From: Streptomyces mirabilis | GTDB lineage: Bacteria > Actinomycetota > Actinomycetes > Streptomycetales > Streptomycetaceae | Length of the DNA: 64,000 bases | Assembly: GCF_018310535.1 (NCBI RefSeq) | Contig: NZ_CP074102.1 | Location: forward strand, 1,116,001-1,180,000 | Direction: 5' to 3' | Shown here: piece after piece, positions 45,924 to 55,929 of the stretch | Numbering within the stretch: the first letter of the stretch is position 1 | How the letters are laid out: each line of letters begins with the position of its first letter | Translations under genes and position numbers: made by a program | Notes under the pieces: generated by a model | Databases searched by the model: none | Seen by the model: the letters and a program-made list of their open reading frames with translations, nothing else | Told to the model about the DNA's origin: nothing

Positions 45924-48026
45924 TCAGAGCTCGCCCGGTGCGCCGAGGCCGGTCAGGGCGCCGACCGGGTCGAGGTCGGGGGTGCCCCGGGGCCACCAGT
46001 CCTCATGGCCCGGTTCCGATTCGTAGGCGTACCAGAGGCCGTCGTGGCCCAGGCGGAGCTGGGCGTGGCCGCGGGGGTGGGTGAGGTGGTTGCGCCAGGG
46101 GCGGAAGGCGGGGAGGTCGGCGGCGAGGAGGAGCGGGCGGGCGCGGTCGAAGCGTCCCGCGGGCGGGTCCCAGGGTTCTTCGAGGACGGTCAGCCCTTCG
46201 AGCCCGCCCTGCCGCCAGGCGGCGACCGCGCGTGCCAGGTCGGCCGGGGTGCGGCCGGCGGCGGAGGCCAGCGAGGAGTAGAGGGCGCGGGTCGCGGCGG
46301 TGAGGCCGGAACCTGGGCGGGCGGCGGCCAGCCGTACCGCGTCCTGCCAGAGCGTCAGCTCCGCGACCGGGTCACGGCCTGTGGTGAGCAGCGCGTGCGC
46401 GCGGGCGGCCGCGTCCGTGGCGAGCTGGTCCAGCGCGAACGGGTCGGGGCCGCCCGGCGCGCCCGGGTAGGTCGGCGGCTGCTCGGGGTGCGCGGGTGCG
46501 GGCAGCGGCGCCGGGAGGGGCGGCAGCACCCGGCGTGCGAGGGCGTCACGGGCCCGTACACCGGGCAGCGGCGCCGACTGGTGTTCCTGGGCGGCACGGG
46601 CCGCGCGGGTGGCGTTGCGGCGGGACAGCGCGTCCAGCAGCTCGCGCTCGCCCCTGCCGCGCAGCAGAAGCAGTACGAAGGGGTCCTCGTCGAGCAGACG
46701 TGCCGTCTGGTAGCAGAGGGCGGCGGCGTGTTTGCAGGGGTGGCCGTGGTCGGGGCAGCTGCACTGGGGTGCGAGGTCGCCGGGGCCGGGGAGCAGGTCG
46801 ACTCCGCAGTCCGCGAGCGACTTGGGCATCTCCTTGTCGAGGAGCGCCGCGATGTGCCCGGGGCGCTCGGCGGCCGCGTCGAGGAAACGGTCCCAGTCGC
46901 CGTCGTCCAGCGTCCGCAGCCGGACCTGGACGCGGTACGGCCGCGGGCGGCTCCCGTGGACATAAGCGAGCACGAGTCCCGGTGTGACGGTGATGGCGTC
47001 GACGTGCCCCTGGTCGGCGTAAGCCCGTCCGCGCGCCAGCCGCGCCGCGTCCAGGGCCCCTTCTTCGAGGGCGCTCACCCAGGCGTTGCCCCACCAGGTC
47101 TCCGCGAAGGTGTGCGCGTCCGGGTGCGAGGTGCGGGCGGGGAGCGCTTCGAACGTGCGGCGCAGCTCGCCGTCACGGCGCGGGGATGCCATGGAGCGTG
47201 GCAGGGCGGCGGCCGACGGGAGCATGCTCGGCTCGCCGAGCCGGGGCTGCGTCTGGTGCGCCGGGTGCGCCGACCTGCGGTGCCGCTTCTCGGCGTCGGG
47301 CTCGGCGTCGGGCTCGGTGTCGGTCTTGGCGTCGGGCTCGGTGTCGGTCTTGGCGTCGATGTGCGCCGGACGTCCGGTGGCGGTTGCCTCGCGCGGCGCT
47401 TCGGAGCCGGGCAGCTCGAAGGCCTCCGCGAGCACCTCTCGTACGTCCCGGACCCGGCCTCCCCGGTCGTGGTCCCGTCGGTCGCGCCGGGCTCGCGAAC
47501 CGGCCGACGCGCGGTCGGCGGACCGGTGCGCGCTCTCGACTCCCTTGATTTCCGCCGCCGTCCGCGCCTGTCTGGCCTCCGTGCGCGCGGCGCGCAGGGC
47601 CTCGCGGGCGATGTCACCCGGACGCGTGCCGGTTGCGGGCACGTCGGCGGACGGGGCGTCCGCCGTCTCCGCTCGGGCCGGAGGCCGTATCGGGCCGGGT
47701 TCGGCGCCCGAGTCGGTCTCCGGATCCGGGACGGTGTCCGCACCCGGACTGGGGCCCGGGTGCGGATCGCTCCCCCTCGTGGCGGCCCGGCGCAGGGCCT
47801 GCCTGGCCACGTCACCCGGTCGGGCCGACGGGGAGGTCATCCCGTCGGACCGCGAACCCGGCTCCTCCCCTGCCGTCGCAACCCGGGTGTCGCGCTCCCG
47901 CGCGGCTCGCAGCGCGCGACGCGCCACGTCGGCGGGGCGCGGCACGGCCGCCGGACGTGACGGCTCGGCGTCCGGCACGTCCACGCCCCCGGCCACCGGT
48001 CGCGTCTCCTCCTCGGATCCGCTCAC
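45924..48026 (-). CDS. SWIM zinc-finger protein with repetitive disordered N-terminus
   Basis: A 700-residue protein coupled by GTGA to the SNF2 gene upstream. The N-terminal about 250 residues are low complexity. They contain three copies of a short motif (PADVARRALRAA, PGDVARQALRRA, PGDIAREALRAA) and an acidic repeat of the TDTEPDAK type. A folded part follows (TFAETWWGNAWVSALEEGAL). The SWIM finger is CSCPDHGHPCKHAAALCYQT. SWIM proteins next to SNF2 helicases are a conserved actinobacterial pair thought to act together on DNA. Confidence 0.85.
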   Translation of the reverse strand: MSGSEEETRPVAGGVDVPDAEPSRPAAVPRPADVARRALRAARERDTRVATAGEEPGSRSDGMTSPSARPGDVARQALRRAATRGSDPHPGPSPGADTVPDPETDSGAEPGPIRPPARAETADAPSADVPATGTRPGDIAREALRAARTEARQARTAAEIKGVESAHRSADRASAGSRARRDRRDHDRGGRVRDVREVLAEAFELPGSEAPREATATGRPAHIDAKTDTEPDAKTDTEPDAEPDAEKRHRRSAHPAHQTQPRLGEPSMLPSAAALPRSMASPRRDGELRRTFEALPARTSHPDAHTFAETWWGNAWVSALEEGALDAARLARGRAYADQGHVDAITVTPGLVLAYVHGSRPRPYRVQVRLRTLDDGDWDRFLDAAAERPGHIAALLDKEMPKSLADCGVDLLPGPGDLAPQCSCPDHGHPCKHAAALCYQTARLLDEDPFVLLLLRGRGERELLDALSRRNATRAARAAQEHQSAPLPGVRARDALARRVLPPLPAPLPAPAHPEQPPTYPGAPGGPDPFALDQLATDAAARAHALLTTGRDPVAELTLWQDAVRLAAARPGSGLTAATRALYSSLASAAGRTPADLARAVAAWRQGGLEGLTVLEEPWDPPAGRFDRARPLLLAADLPAFRPWRNHLTHPRGHAQLRLGHDGLWYAYESEPGHEDWWPRGTPDLDPVGALTGLGAPGEL

Positions 48027-50881
48027 GACGACCTCCGCAGTGACACCAGGTCCGACAGCTCGCGGTCGGTCAGTTCGGTCAGGGACGCCTCTCCGGAGCC
48101 CAGGATGGCGTCGGCGAGCGCCCGCTTCGCTTCGAGCATCTCGGCGATGCGGTCCTCGACCGTGCCCTCGGTGATGAGGCGGTGGACCTGGACGGGCTGG
48201 GTCTGGCCGATGCGGTAGGCGCGGTCGGTGGCCTGTTCCTCGACGGCCGGGTTCCACCAGCGGTCGAAGTGGACGACGTGGCCCGCCCGGGTGAGGTTCA
48301 GGCCGGTGCCCGCGGCCTTGAGGGACAACACCAGGATCGGGGTGGCCCCGCTCTGGAAGCGGTCCACCATGTGCTCGCGTTCGGCGACCGGGGTGCCGCC
48401 GTGCAGGAGCTCCACCGGGACGGCGCGCGCGGCCAGGTGGGCGGTGATCAGTCGGGCCATGCCCACGTACTGGGTGAAGACCAGCGCCGAGCCGTCCTCG
48501 GCGAGCAGTGTGTCCAGCAGCTCGTCGAGCAGGGCGAGCTTGCCGGAGCGGGCGGAGGGTCCGTGGGCGGACGCCCGGGCGTCCTCCTTCAGGAACAGCG
48601 CCGGGTGGTTGCAGATCTGCTTGAGGGAGGTGAGGAGCTTCAGGACCAGGCCGCGGCGGGCGATGCCCTCGGTCGTCTCGATGGCGAGCATCGACTCGCG
48701 GACCACGGCCTCGTAGAGGGAGGCCTGCTCGCGGGTCAGGGGGACCGGGTGGTCCGTCTCCGTCTTGGGCGGGAGCTCGGGGACGATCCCGGGGTCGGAC
48801 TTCTTGCGGCGGAGCAGGAAGGGACGGATCAGCCGGGCGAGGCGGGCGATCGCCTCCTCGTCCTCGCCGTTCTCCACGGCGCGGGCGTGTCGGGCGCGGA
48901 AGGACTTGAGGGGGCCGAGCAGGCCGGGGGTCGTCCAGTCCAGCAGGGCCCACAGCTCGGAGAGGTTGTTCTCCACGGGGGTGCCGGTGAGGGCCACGCG
49001 CGCGGGGGACGGGATCGTCCGTAGGGCCTTCGCCGTCGCCGAGTAGGGGTTCTTGACGTGCTGGGCCTCGTCCGCGACGACCATGCCCCACGTCTGCTGG
49101 GCGAGCCGGGGCGCGGCCGAGCGCATCGTGCCGTAGGTGGTGAGGACGAAACCGCCGTCGAGGTCCTCCAGGGTGCGGTCGGGGCCGTGGAAGCGGCGGA
49201 CGGGGACGCCGGGCGCGAAGCGGGTGATCTCCCGCTGCCAGTTACCCATGAGCGATGCCGGGCAGACGACCAGGGTGGGTTCGCCGCGGTCCCGGCGCAG
49301 GTGCAGGGCGATGACGGTGATGGTCTTGCCGAGGCCCATGTCGTCGGCGAGGCAGCCGCCGAGGCCGAGCGAGGTCATGAGGTCGAGCCAGGCGAGGCCC
49401 CGCAGTTGGTAGTCCCGCAGCCGGGCCTGGAGACCCGGGGGCGGTTCCACGGGGGTGATGCCGGCCGTCAGGCGGTCGCGCAGCGTGGCGAGGGCGCCGA
49501 CAGGCACCGCCTCGACCGTCTCGCCGTCGACCTCCGCGGTGCCGGTGAGCGCCACGGACAGGGCGTCGACCGGGTCGAGCAGGCCCAGCTCCCGCTTGCG
49601 GGCCTTGCGGACGAGCGCGGGGTCGACGAGGACCCACTGATCGCGCAGCCGGACGACCGGACGGTGGGCCTCGGCGAGGGCGTCCATCTCGGCCTCGGTG
49701 AGCGGGTCACCGCCGAGGGCCAACTGCCAGCGGAACTGGAGCAGTTCCTCGCTCTCGAAGAACCCGGTGCCGTCGGTGGCCGAGCCGGGCGCGGGGCGCA
49801 CCACCGCGGCGGCGCTGAGGTCGTGGGCGAGGTCGCGGGGCCAGTGGACGGCGACTCCGGCCGCGCCGAGGCGGGTCGCGACGATGCCCAGCAGGTCGGA
49901 GAGCTCCTCCTCGGAGAGTGCGAGGACGTCGGGCACGTCCTGTTCGGACAGACGGTCCAGGGGCGGCCAGACGCGGGCCGCGCGGCGCACGGCGAGCGCC
50001 GCGTCCACACGCGCGCGGGGGCCGAAGGCCGTGTCGGCGTCGCCCGCCCACAGGGCCGCGGCGTCGACGACGAGGGTGGGGTCGGCGAGGCTGTGCACCT
50101 GGACGACGGCGGCGCCCGCGCGGTGCGCGTCCTCGCCGTCGTCGAAGAGCTGGTACGCCGACAGGTCCAGGCGGAGCGAGATCCGTACGCCCGCGTCCAT
50201 GCCCGCGGCGACCTCGGCGGCCCAGTCGTGGGCTCCGGGCAGCCGCTGCGGCTCGCCGGCCGCGAAGGGTTTCCCTGAGGTGTGGGGAGCGGCGGGGGTG
50301 CGCGGCAGGGTGTCGGCGACCGCGTCCAGGAAGGAGCGCATCAGCGCTTCCGGGTCGGGCAGCCGGAGGGGGCCCTTGCCGGGGAGCGTGACGGCATGCC
50401 CTTCGTACGGGAGGGCGGCGGCCACGGCCCGCAGGTGGGCGATGTCGTCCGGGCCCAGTGGGCCCGCGCGCCAGGCGTCGTGGCCCTCGGGGGTGAGCCC
50501 GGGCAGCAGCCGGCCCCGCGCGACGAGCCGCAGCGCGTGCAGCGCGGCCGCGCCCCAGCAGGTCGTGGCCGGATGCGCGGCGCGGTCGTGGCGGGCCCCG
50601 GCAAGCAGCGGGAGGGCCTCGGCGATCGGCAGGGTCAGCGCGGGGACGGTGCCGCGGCGGGCTCCGGAGCCGTGCGGTCGTACCACCGTCAGCTCGATCG
50701 GCTCGGCGGACGTCGTGCTCTCGGCGGGCGGCACGCTCCCGGCGCCGCCGTCGGACGGCAGCGGCCCGCCCTCCGGGTCCCAGAAGGCGACGCGCCCCTG
50801 GCGGGGCACGGGTGCGGGCAGGAAGACGGCGGCAAGCCGCACCGGCACAGCCGTATCGGTCCACACGGCCTCGTCGCCCAT
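48023..50881 (-). CDS. SNF2/Rad54-family DEAD/DEAH-box helicase
   Basis: A product of 952 residues. The N-terminal half is the actinobacterial SNF2_assoc region. The ATPase has motif I in DDMGLGKTITVIALHL, motif II in VVADEAQHVKN, motif III in VALTGTPVENNL, motif V in GTGLNLTRAGHVVHFDRWWN and motif VI in DRAYRIGQTQPVQVHRL. It remodels or translocates on double-stranded DNA. I prefer the ATG at 50881, with GGGAGG upstream, to the GTG at 50893. It is co-transcribed with the SWIM gene. Confidence 0.93.
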   Translation of the reverse strand: MGDEAVWTDTAVPVRLAAVFLPAPVPRQGRVAFWDPEGGPLPSDGGAGSVPPAESTTSAEPIELTVVRPHGSGARRGTVPALTLPIAEALPLLAGARHDRAAHPATTCWGAAALHALRLVARGRLLPGLTPEGHDAWRAGPLGPDDIAHLRAVAAALPYEGHAVTLPGKGPLRLPDPEALMRSFLDAVADTLPRTPAAPHTSGKPFAAGEPQRLPGAHDWAAEVAAGMDAGVRISLRLDLSAYQLFDDGEDAHRAGAAVVQVHSLADPTLVVDAAALWAGDADTAFGPRARVDAALAVRRAARVWPPLDRLSEQDVPDVLALSEEELSDLLGIVATRLGAAGVAVHWPRDLAHDLSAAAVVRPAPGSATDGTGFFESEELLQFRWQLALGGDPLTEAEMDALAEAHRPVVRLRDQWVLVDPALVRKARKRELGLLDPVDALSVALTGTAEVDGETVEAVPVGALATLRDRLTAGITPVEPPPGLQARLRDYQLRGLAWLDLMTSLGLGGCLADDMGLGKTITVIALHLRRDRGEPTLVVCPASLMGNWQREITRFAPGVPVRRFHGPDRTLEDLDGGFVLTTYGTMRSAAPRLAQQTWGMVVADEAQHVKNPYSATAKALRTIPSPARVALTGTPVENNLSELWALLDWTTPGLLGPLKSFRARHARAVENGEDEEAIARLARLIRPFLLRRKKSDPGIVPELPPKTETDHPVPLTREQASLYEAVVRESMLAIETTEGIARRGLVLKLLTSLKQICNHPALFLKEDARASAHGPSARSGKLALLDELLDTLLAEDGSALVFTQYVGMARLITAHLAARAVPVELLHGGTPVAEREHMVDRFQSGATPILVLSLKAAGTGLNLTRAGHVVHFDRWWNPAVEEQATDRAYRIGQTQPVQVHRLITEGTVEDRIAEMLEAKRALADAILGSGEASLTELTDRELSDLVSLRRSS

Positions 50882-50987
50882 ACGTCCGGTCACCTCCCGC
50901 CCCTCGGCCGAATCAGTTGTCTTCGACTCTACGGGCGGGCTCTGACAATCGGTCCCGACGGTGGTGCCGGCGCGGGGCCGGGGCGAC

Positions 50988-51569
50988 TCAGGGGATCGTG
51001 CGGGAGACGACGTAGACCATGGCGCGCCCGGGCTGGGGCCAGTTCACGACGATGTCCTGGGTGGGCGCCGGGTCCTTCTGTTCGTGGACGAGGCCCCACC
51101 ACGAGCCGGGGCCCGTGAACTTCCAGCCGACGACCTTCTGGTCGCGGGCACTGATGGCGATGTCGTTCTTGCGCAGTTTGTCCCGGCTGGTGCCGATCTC
51201 CGCGAGGAACTGCTCCAGGCCCGGGCCGTTGGTGGCGAACTGCACGTAGAAGCGACTGGTCTTCCAGTTGTTCGTCTCGTAGGAGGCGACGGCGACGGCG
51301 TTCAGCGGGATCGGCACCTGGTAGAGGCGGAGCTGGACGCGCGAGGGCCAGCCCACGGTGAGGCCGGTCGCCGAGTACTTCTCCTCCTTCTGCTTGCCGC
51401 TGTCGCGGCTCTGGTTGGCGGAGATGACCAGGTAGCCGGCCGGGACGCCGATGAGCAGCACGATGATCAGCAGCGTCAGGGCACGGCGGCGGAACTTGCG
51501 GCGCGGGTCCTCCGGCGGGCGCTGGGGCTCGTCCGGAGGTGAGGCCTGGCGCGGCAGCGAGGCCGTCAC
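50988..51569 (-). CDS. Single-span membrane protein of unknown function, 193 aa
   Basis: GTGA-coupled to the ROK kinase gene. A Pro-rich cytoplasmic start (PPDEPQRPPEDPRRKFRRR) is followed by one transmembrane helix (LTLLIIVLLIGVPAGYLVIS) and an extracytoplasmic domain with RVQLRLYQVPIPLNAVAVAS and SWWGLVHEQ. I recognise no enzymatic motif. Genes like this accompany ROK glucokinases in Streptomyces, but the role is not known to me. Confidence 0.75.
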   Translation of the reverse strand: MTASLPRQASPPDEPQRPPEDPRRKFRRRALTLLIIVLLIGVPAGYLVISANQSRDSGKQKEEKYSATGLTVGWPSRVQLRLYQVPIPLNAVAVASYETNNWKTSRFYVQFATNGPGLEQFLAEIGTSRDKLRKNDIAISARDQKVVGWKFTGPGSWWGLVHEQKDPAPTQDIVVNWPQPGRAMVYVVSRTIP

Positions 51570-52711
51570 AGCGTCCCCTGGGTCGTACGGCGGGACTCGG
51601 AGTAGCGCTCGTACCGCTCGTAGCGCTCCACACGGCGGCGCTTGGCGCGGCGGAAGCGGCGGGCGACGAGGCGGGCGAGGTCGGCGGCGCCGACCATGCC
51701 CGCTTCGGGGCCGAGCTGGGCGCGGGCGATACGGGCCTCGGGGCGGTAGCCGCGGCCGGTCAGGTGGCGGCGGAAGGCGTCGCGCGCGGGTCCGATGAGG
51801 AGGTCGTCGGCCGCGCTGACGCCGCCGCCGATGACGAAGCAGGAGGGGTCCAGGGCCGCCGCCAGGTTGGCGATGCCGACGCCGAGCCACTGGCCGATGT
51901 CCTGGAGCAGCTCGATGCACATGGCGTCGCCCTCGCGGGCGAGCTCGGTGATCATCGGGCCGGTGATGTCGCCGATGTTGCCCTTGACGTGCTCGATGAT
52001 CCCGTACGCGACCGGAGAGTCCGCGGCGGCGAGTTCACGGGCCTCACGGACCAGCGCGTTGCCGGAGCTGTACTGCTCCCAGCAGCCGCGGTTGCCGCAC
52101 GGACAGCGGTGGCCGCCGGGGACCACCTGCATGTGACCGAACTCGCCCGCGACGCCGAACTTGCCGCGCTTGACCTGGCCGTCCTCCAGCAGCGCGCCGC
52201 CGATGCCGGTGCCGAGCGTGATCATGACGAGGTTGTCCTCGCCACGCCCCGCGCCGAACCGCCACTCCGCCCAGGCGGCGGCGTTGGCGTCGTTGTCGAC
52301 CAGAACCGGGACGGCGAGCCGTCCGGCGAGGCGGTCGCGCAGCGGCTCGTTGCGCCAGGAGAGGTGGGGGGCGAACAGGACGCGGTTGCGCTCGGCGTCG
52401 ACCCAGCCGGCCGCGCCGATGCCGACGGCGTGCACGTCGTGCCGGTCGGAGAGGTCCAGGACCAGCTCCACGATGGTGTCCTCGACGACCTTGGGGCTCT
52501 TGGACTTGTCCGGCGTCTCGGCGCGGAGCTTCTCCAGGATGTTGCCGTCGGCGTCGACGACGCCCGCCATCACCTTCGTGCCGCCGATGTCGATACCGAC
52601 GGTGGGGACGCGGGGCGCCGTCAGGTGGGAACGGCGTTCACGCGTCCCCACGGTCCGCAGGACAGTGGCCCGCGCGGAGCCGCGGTGTGCGAGGTCGCGG
52701 TAGGTGCTCAT
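51566..52711 (-). CDS. ROK-family glucokinase
   Basis: This 381-residue sugar kinase has its phosphate loop in VGIDIGGTKVMAGVV and the catalytic base region VDNDANAAAWAEW. ITLGTGIGGALL is followed by the ROK zinc site GHRCPCGNRGCWEQYSSG. It has an N-terminal extension of about 35 residues and a basic C-terminal tail (RRAKRRRVERYERYERY) compared with minimal glucokinases. It phosphorylates glucose or a related sugar; pairing with the adjacent ABC transporter is plausible. Confidence 0.9.
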   Translation of the reverse strand: MSTYRDLAHRGSARATVLRTVGTRERRSHLTAPRVPTVGIDIGGTKVMAGVVDADGNILEKLRAETPDKSKSPKVVEDTIVELVLDLSDRHDVHAVGIGAAGWVDAERNRVLFAPHLSWRNEPLRDRLAGRLAVPVLVDNDANAAAWAEWRFGAGRGEDNLVMITLGTGIGGALLEDGQVKRGKFGVAGEFGHMQVVPGGHRCPCGNRGCWEQYSSGNALVREARELAAADSPVAYGIIEHVKGNIGDITGPMITELAREGDAMCIELLQDIGQWLGVGIANLAAALDPSCFVIGGGVSAADDLLIGPARDAFRRHLTGRGYRPEARIARAQLGPEAGMVGAADLARLVARRFRRAKRRRVERYERYERYSESRRTTQGTL

Positions 52712-52884
52712 CGGGCCGATTCTGCCTCACCGTGCCATGGGGGCGCATGGCGGAGTCCCCCTGAGCTCTCCGGAACGCTCCGTCGGAGCGCCCCGAAGAG
52801 CCTTGGGACGTATGTGAACCGCGGGCCGTGTGTGGCTGGTCGCGCCCACGCGGCGGAGCCGCAAATGTCACAGCCCCGCGCCTC

Positions 52885-53730
52885 TTAGGGGGCGCTCCGC
52901 TCCAGCTCGTGACGCAGGTCGTCCAGCTCGCTGCCGCCCGCCATCTGGCGGGTCAGCTCGTCGAGGGTGATCTCGTCGCGGGTGTGACTGCCGAACATGG
53001 CGCCGCGCTTCAGGAGGACGAAACGGTCGCCCACCAGGTACGCATGGTGCGGGTTGTGGGTGATGAGGACCACGCCGAGACCGGCGTCCCGCGCGGCGGC
53101 CACGTACTTGAGGACCACGCCGGACTGCTTCACGCCGAGCGCGGCGGTGGGCTCGTCGAGGACGAGGACCTTGGCGCCGAAGTGGACGGCGCGGGCGATC
53201 GCCACGCACTGGCGCTCACCGCCGGAGAGGGTGCCGATGGGCTGGTCGACGTCACGCAGGTCGATGCCCATGCGCAGCAGCTCCGCGTGGGTGGTCCGCC
53301 GCATGCGGTCGACATCCATGCGCTTGAAGGGGCCCGTGCCCCTCGACAGCTCGGAGCCGAGGAAGAAGTTCCGCCACACCGGCATCAGCGGGACCACGGC
53401 GAGGTCCTGGTAGACGGTGGCGATGCCCCGGTCCAGCGCCTCGCGCGGGGAGGTGAGCCGGGTCTCCTCGCCCTCGATGCTCAGGGTGCCGGCGTCGTGC
53501 TGGTGCAGGCCGGCGATGATCTTGATCAGTGTGGACTTGCCCGCGCCGTTGTCGCCGAGCACACACGAGATCTCCCCCGCGTGCACCACCAGCGAGACGC
53601 CTTCGAGGGCGCGGATGTTGCCGTAGTACTTGCTGACGTCGTCGAGTTCGACGAGCGCCGTGCGTTCCGTGGCGGCCGCGCCGGTCGTCTTTCCCGCGTC
53701 CGTCGTCATGCCGTCGCCGTCCGTCGTCAT
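52885..53730 (-). CDS. Sugar ABC transporter ATP-binding protein
   Basis: A 281-residue single ABC domain of the ribose/inositol (CUT2) type, with one ATPase domain rather than the usual tandem pair. Walker A is [16 protein letters not shown], the signature is [16 protein letters not shown], and Walker B is [13 protein letters not shown]. Start by ATGA overlap with the permease; a second ATG lies 21 bases downstream, in a small in-frame repeat ([11 protein letters not shown]). It energises the adjacent permease. Confidence 0.9.
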   Translation of the reverse strand: MTTDGDGMTTDAGKTTGAAATERTALVELDDVSKYYGNIRALEGVSLVVHAGEISCVLGDNGAGKSTLIKIIAGLHQHDAGTLSIEGEETRLTSPREALDRGIATVYQDLAVVPLMPVWRNFFLGSELSRGTGPFKRMDVDRMRRTTHAELLRMGIDLRDVDQPIGTLSGGERQCVAIARAVHFGAKVLVLDEPTAALGVKQSGVVLKYVAAARDAGLGVVLITHNPHHAYLVGDRFVLLKRGAMFGSHTRDEITLDELTRQMAGGSELDDLRHELERSAP

Positions 53731-54788
53731 GCCGTCGCCTCCGCGCGCTTGCGGACCCAGTGGTTGAGCAGGGTCGCCAGGAGCAGCATCACTCCCAGGA
53801 AGAACTTGAACCAGTCCGGGTTCCACTCGGCGAACACGATGCCCTTGCTCACCATGCCGAAGATCAGCGCGCCGACCGCCGCGCCGACCGCGGAGCCGTA
53901 GCCGCCGGTGATCAGACAGCCGCCGATGACGGCCGCGATGATGTAGATCAGCTCGTTGCCCACGCCCTCGCCGGACTGCACGACGTCGAACGAGAACAGC
54001 AGGTGCTGTCCGGAGATCCAGGCGCCGAAGGCGACACCCATGTAGAGGCCGATCTTCGTCTTGTTGACCGGGACGCCGACCGCGCGGGCCGCGTCCTCGC
54101 CGCCGCCGACGGCGTAGATCCAGTTGCCGAAGCGGGTGCGCAGCAGGATCCAGGTGGCGACGACGACCAGGGCCAGCCACCACAGGATGGTGATCTTGAA
54201 GTCGACGCCGCCGACGGTGAGCGTCGAGGCGAAGACGTCCCTGGCCGAGGAGAAGCCCTGCATGTCGGAGATCGACTTCGTGGACACCGTGCCGCTGATC
54301 AGCTTGGTGAAGCCGAGGTTCATACCGGTCAGCATCAGGAAGGTGCCGAGCGTGATGATGAAGCTCGGCGGGTCCGTACGGGTCAGCATGACGCCGTTGA
54401 AGACGCCGATCGCCAGCGTGACGACCAGCGAGACGAGGACGCCGACCCAGACGTTCGCGGTCATCTGGTAGCTGAACATCGAGGAGATCAGCGCGGAGCT
54501 GGTCACCATGACGCCCGCGGAGAGGTCGAACTCGCCGCCGATCATCAGCAGCGCGACCGGTACGGCCATGATGCCGATCGTCGAGGAGGCGTACAGCACC
54601 GTGCTGAGGCTCGCGGCCCGTACGAAGCTGTCCGCGAAGATCGCGAAGAAGAGGAAGACCGCGATCGCGCCGACCACGGAGCCGAGCTCGGGCCGGCCCA
54701 TGAGTCTGCGCAGGGGCGAGGTCTTCAGGAGGCGCTCGTCGACCTTGGTGTCGGGCGACGGCGCGGGTGCAGGCGCAGTGGCGCTCAT
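53727..54788 (-). CDS. Sugar ABC transporter permease (CUT2/RbsC-like)
   Basis: A 353-residue integral membrane protein with about ten helices, typical of the BPD_transp_2 family. Recognisable parts are [25 protein letters not shown]-type [34 protein letters not shown] and [20 protein letters not shown]. Start and stop are coupled to both neighbours by ATGA overlaps. It carries the sugar bound by one of the two tandem lipoproteins. Confidence 0.92.
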   Translation of the reverse strand: MSATAPAPAPSPDTKVDERLLKTSPLRRLMGRPELGSVVGAIAVFLFFAIFADSFVRAASLSTVLYASSTIGIMAVPVALLMIGGEFDLSAGVMVTSSALISSMFSYQMTANVWVGVLVSLVVTLAIGVFNGVMLTRTDPPSFIITLGTFLMLTGMNLGFTKLISGTVSTKSISDMQGFSSARDVFASTLTVGGVDFKITILWWLALVVVATWILLRTRFGNWIYAVGGGEDAARAVGVPVNKTKIGLYMGVAFGAWISGQHLLFSFDVVQSGEGVGNELIYIIAAVIGGCLITGGYGSAVGAAVGALIFGMVSKGIVFAEWNPDWFKFFLGVMLLLATLLNHWVRKRAEATA

Positions 54789-55789
54789 CGGGTCCCCCGC
54801 TTGGTGTACTCCTCGAGCGCGGCGGCCTGATCCTTGGTGATGATCTGCGGGCCGGTGAGGACCGGCTTGCCGCCGCCGAGGACATCGGCGTTGTACTTGT
54901 AGAGCCACAGCAGGTCCACGGCCTCGTACCCCTGGAGGTAGGGCTGCTGGTCGACCGCGAAGCCGAGCGTGCCGTCCTTGAGCTCCGAGGCCACCTTCGC
55001 GTTCAGGTCGAAGGTGTCGATCTCGGCCTCGCTGCCCGCGTCGGCCTTCGCCTTCACCGCGGTGTCCGCGTAGGGGGCGCCGAGCGTGACGACCGTGTCG
55101 ATGGACTTGTCGGCCTGCAGTTTGGCGCCGATGGAGGACTGCACGTCGGGCATGCTGGTGCCCTGGACGTAGAGGTTCTGCACGGTGCCGTGGAAGGTCT
55201 TCTTCACGCCCGCGCAGCGCTGCTCGTGGCCGACGTTGCCCTGCTCGTGCAGGATGCACAGCGCCTTCTTGCGGCCCCGCTTGTTCAGCTCCTCGCCGAC
55301 CGCCTCACCGGCGATCGTCTCGTCCTGCCCGATGTGGGCGAGCGCGCCGAACGCCTTGGACTGCTCGGATCCGGAGTTCACCGTGATCACGGGAATGCCG
55401 GCCTTCTCGGCGCGCGCGACGGCGGCCTTCATCGCGTCCGGCTTGGCCAGCGTGACGATGATGCCGTCGACCTGCTTGTCCACGGCGGCGTCGACGAGCT
55501 GCGCCTGCTGCTGCGCCTCGGCGTTGTGCGAGTACAGGAAGTTGATGTTGTCCTTGACGGCGGCCTGCTTGGCGCCGTTCTGCACGATGTCCCAGAACGT
55601 GTCGCCATCGCCCGAATGGGTGATCATCGCGAAAGTCCACTTGGGCGTGTTCACCGCGGCCCTGCCCTGGGCCGACGCCGCCTTACGGGCATCCTCGGCC
55701 CGCTTCCCGCCGGTGCTGCTGCATCCCGCGAGGGACACCCCCAGCGCCCCTGCGAGCGCGATGCTTACCCAGGTCCGAGTCCGTGCCAC
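54785..55789 (-). CDS. Sugar-binding lipoprotein, copy 1
   Basis: A 334-residue periplasmic-type binding protein (peripla_BP_4). Signal and lipobox: [18 protein letters not shown]. The ligand-binding part ([60 protein letters not shown]) resembles ribose, inositol or autoinducer binding proteins. The GTG at 55789 has GAAGGG upstream. It is followed in the operon by permease and ATPase, and is closely related to copy 2 just upstream. Confidence 0.9.
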   Translation of the reverse strand: MARTRTWVSIALAGALGVSLAGCSSTGGKRAEDARKAASAQGRAAVNTPKWTFAMITHSGDGDTFWDIVQNGAKQAAVKDNINFLYSHNAEAQQQAQLVDAAVDKQVDGIIVTLAKPDAMKAAVARAEKAGIPVITVNSGSEQSKAFGALAHIGQDETIAGEAVGEELNKRGRKKALCILHEQGNVGHEQRCAGVKKTFHGTVQNLYVQGTSMPDVQSSIGAKLQADKSIDTVVTLGAPYADTAVKAKADAGSEAEIDTFDLNAKVASELKDGTLGFAVDQQPYLQGYEAVDLLWLYKYNADVLGGGKPVLTGPQIITKDQAAALEEYTKRGTR

Positions 55790-55824
55790 GAGGCCGTGCC
55801 CTTCTTGCTGTGTTCCTTGGTGCG

Positions 55825-55869
55825 CCGGGGCCTGCGGAACGGCCCGGCGGGCCGTTCCGCAGGCCCCGG
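55825..55869. terminator. Perfect 21-bp inverted repeat between the two binding-protein genes
   Basis: A 21-base arm beginning CCGGGGCCTGCGGAACGGCC pairs perfectly with its complement across a GGC loop. It lies 61 bases after the stop of copy 2 and 36 bases before the start of copy 1. It is long enough to terminate or strongly attenuate transcription, or to stabilise the upstream mRNA so that copy 2 is made in excess. Confidence 0.8.
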
Positions 55870-55929
55870 GGGCCGACATCTCGCCGGCCCCAAACGCCCA
55901 AGTATCGAACACTGGGATCGTGCACCCCA

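Noticed and set aside
45897-47960. A 687-codon plus-strand open frame
   Set aside because: It is antisense to the SWIM gene. Its Gly/Val/Arg-rich repeats mirror the repeats of the real protein.
48182-50278. Long plus-strand frames opposite the SNF2 gene
   Set aside because: They are shadows. The helicase motifs are unambiguous on the minus strand.
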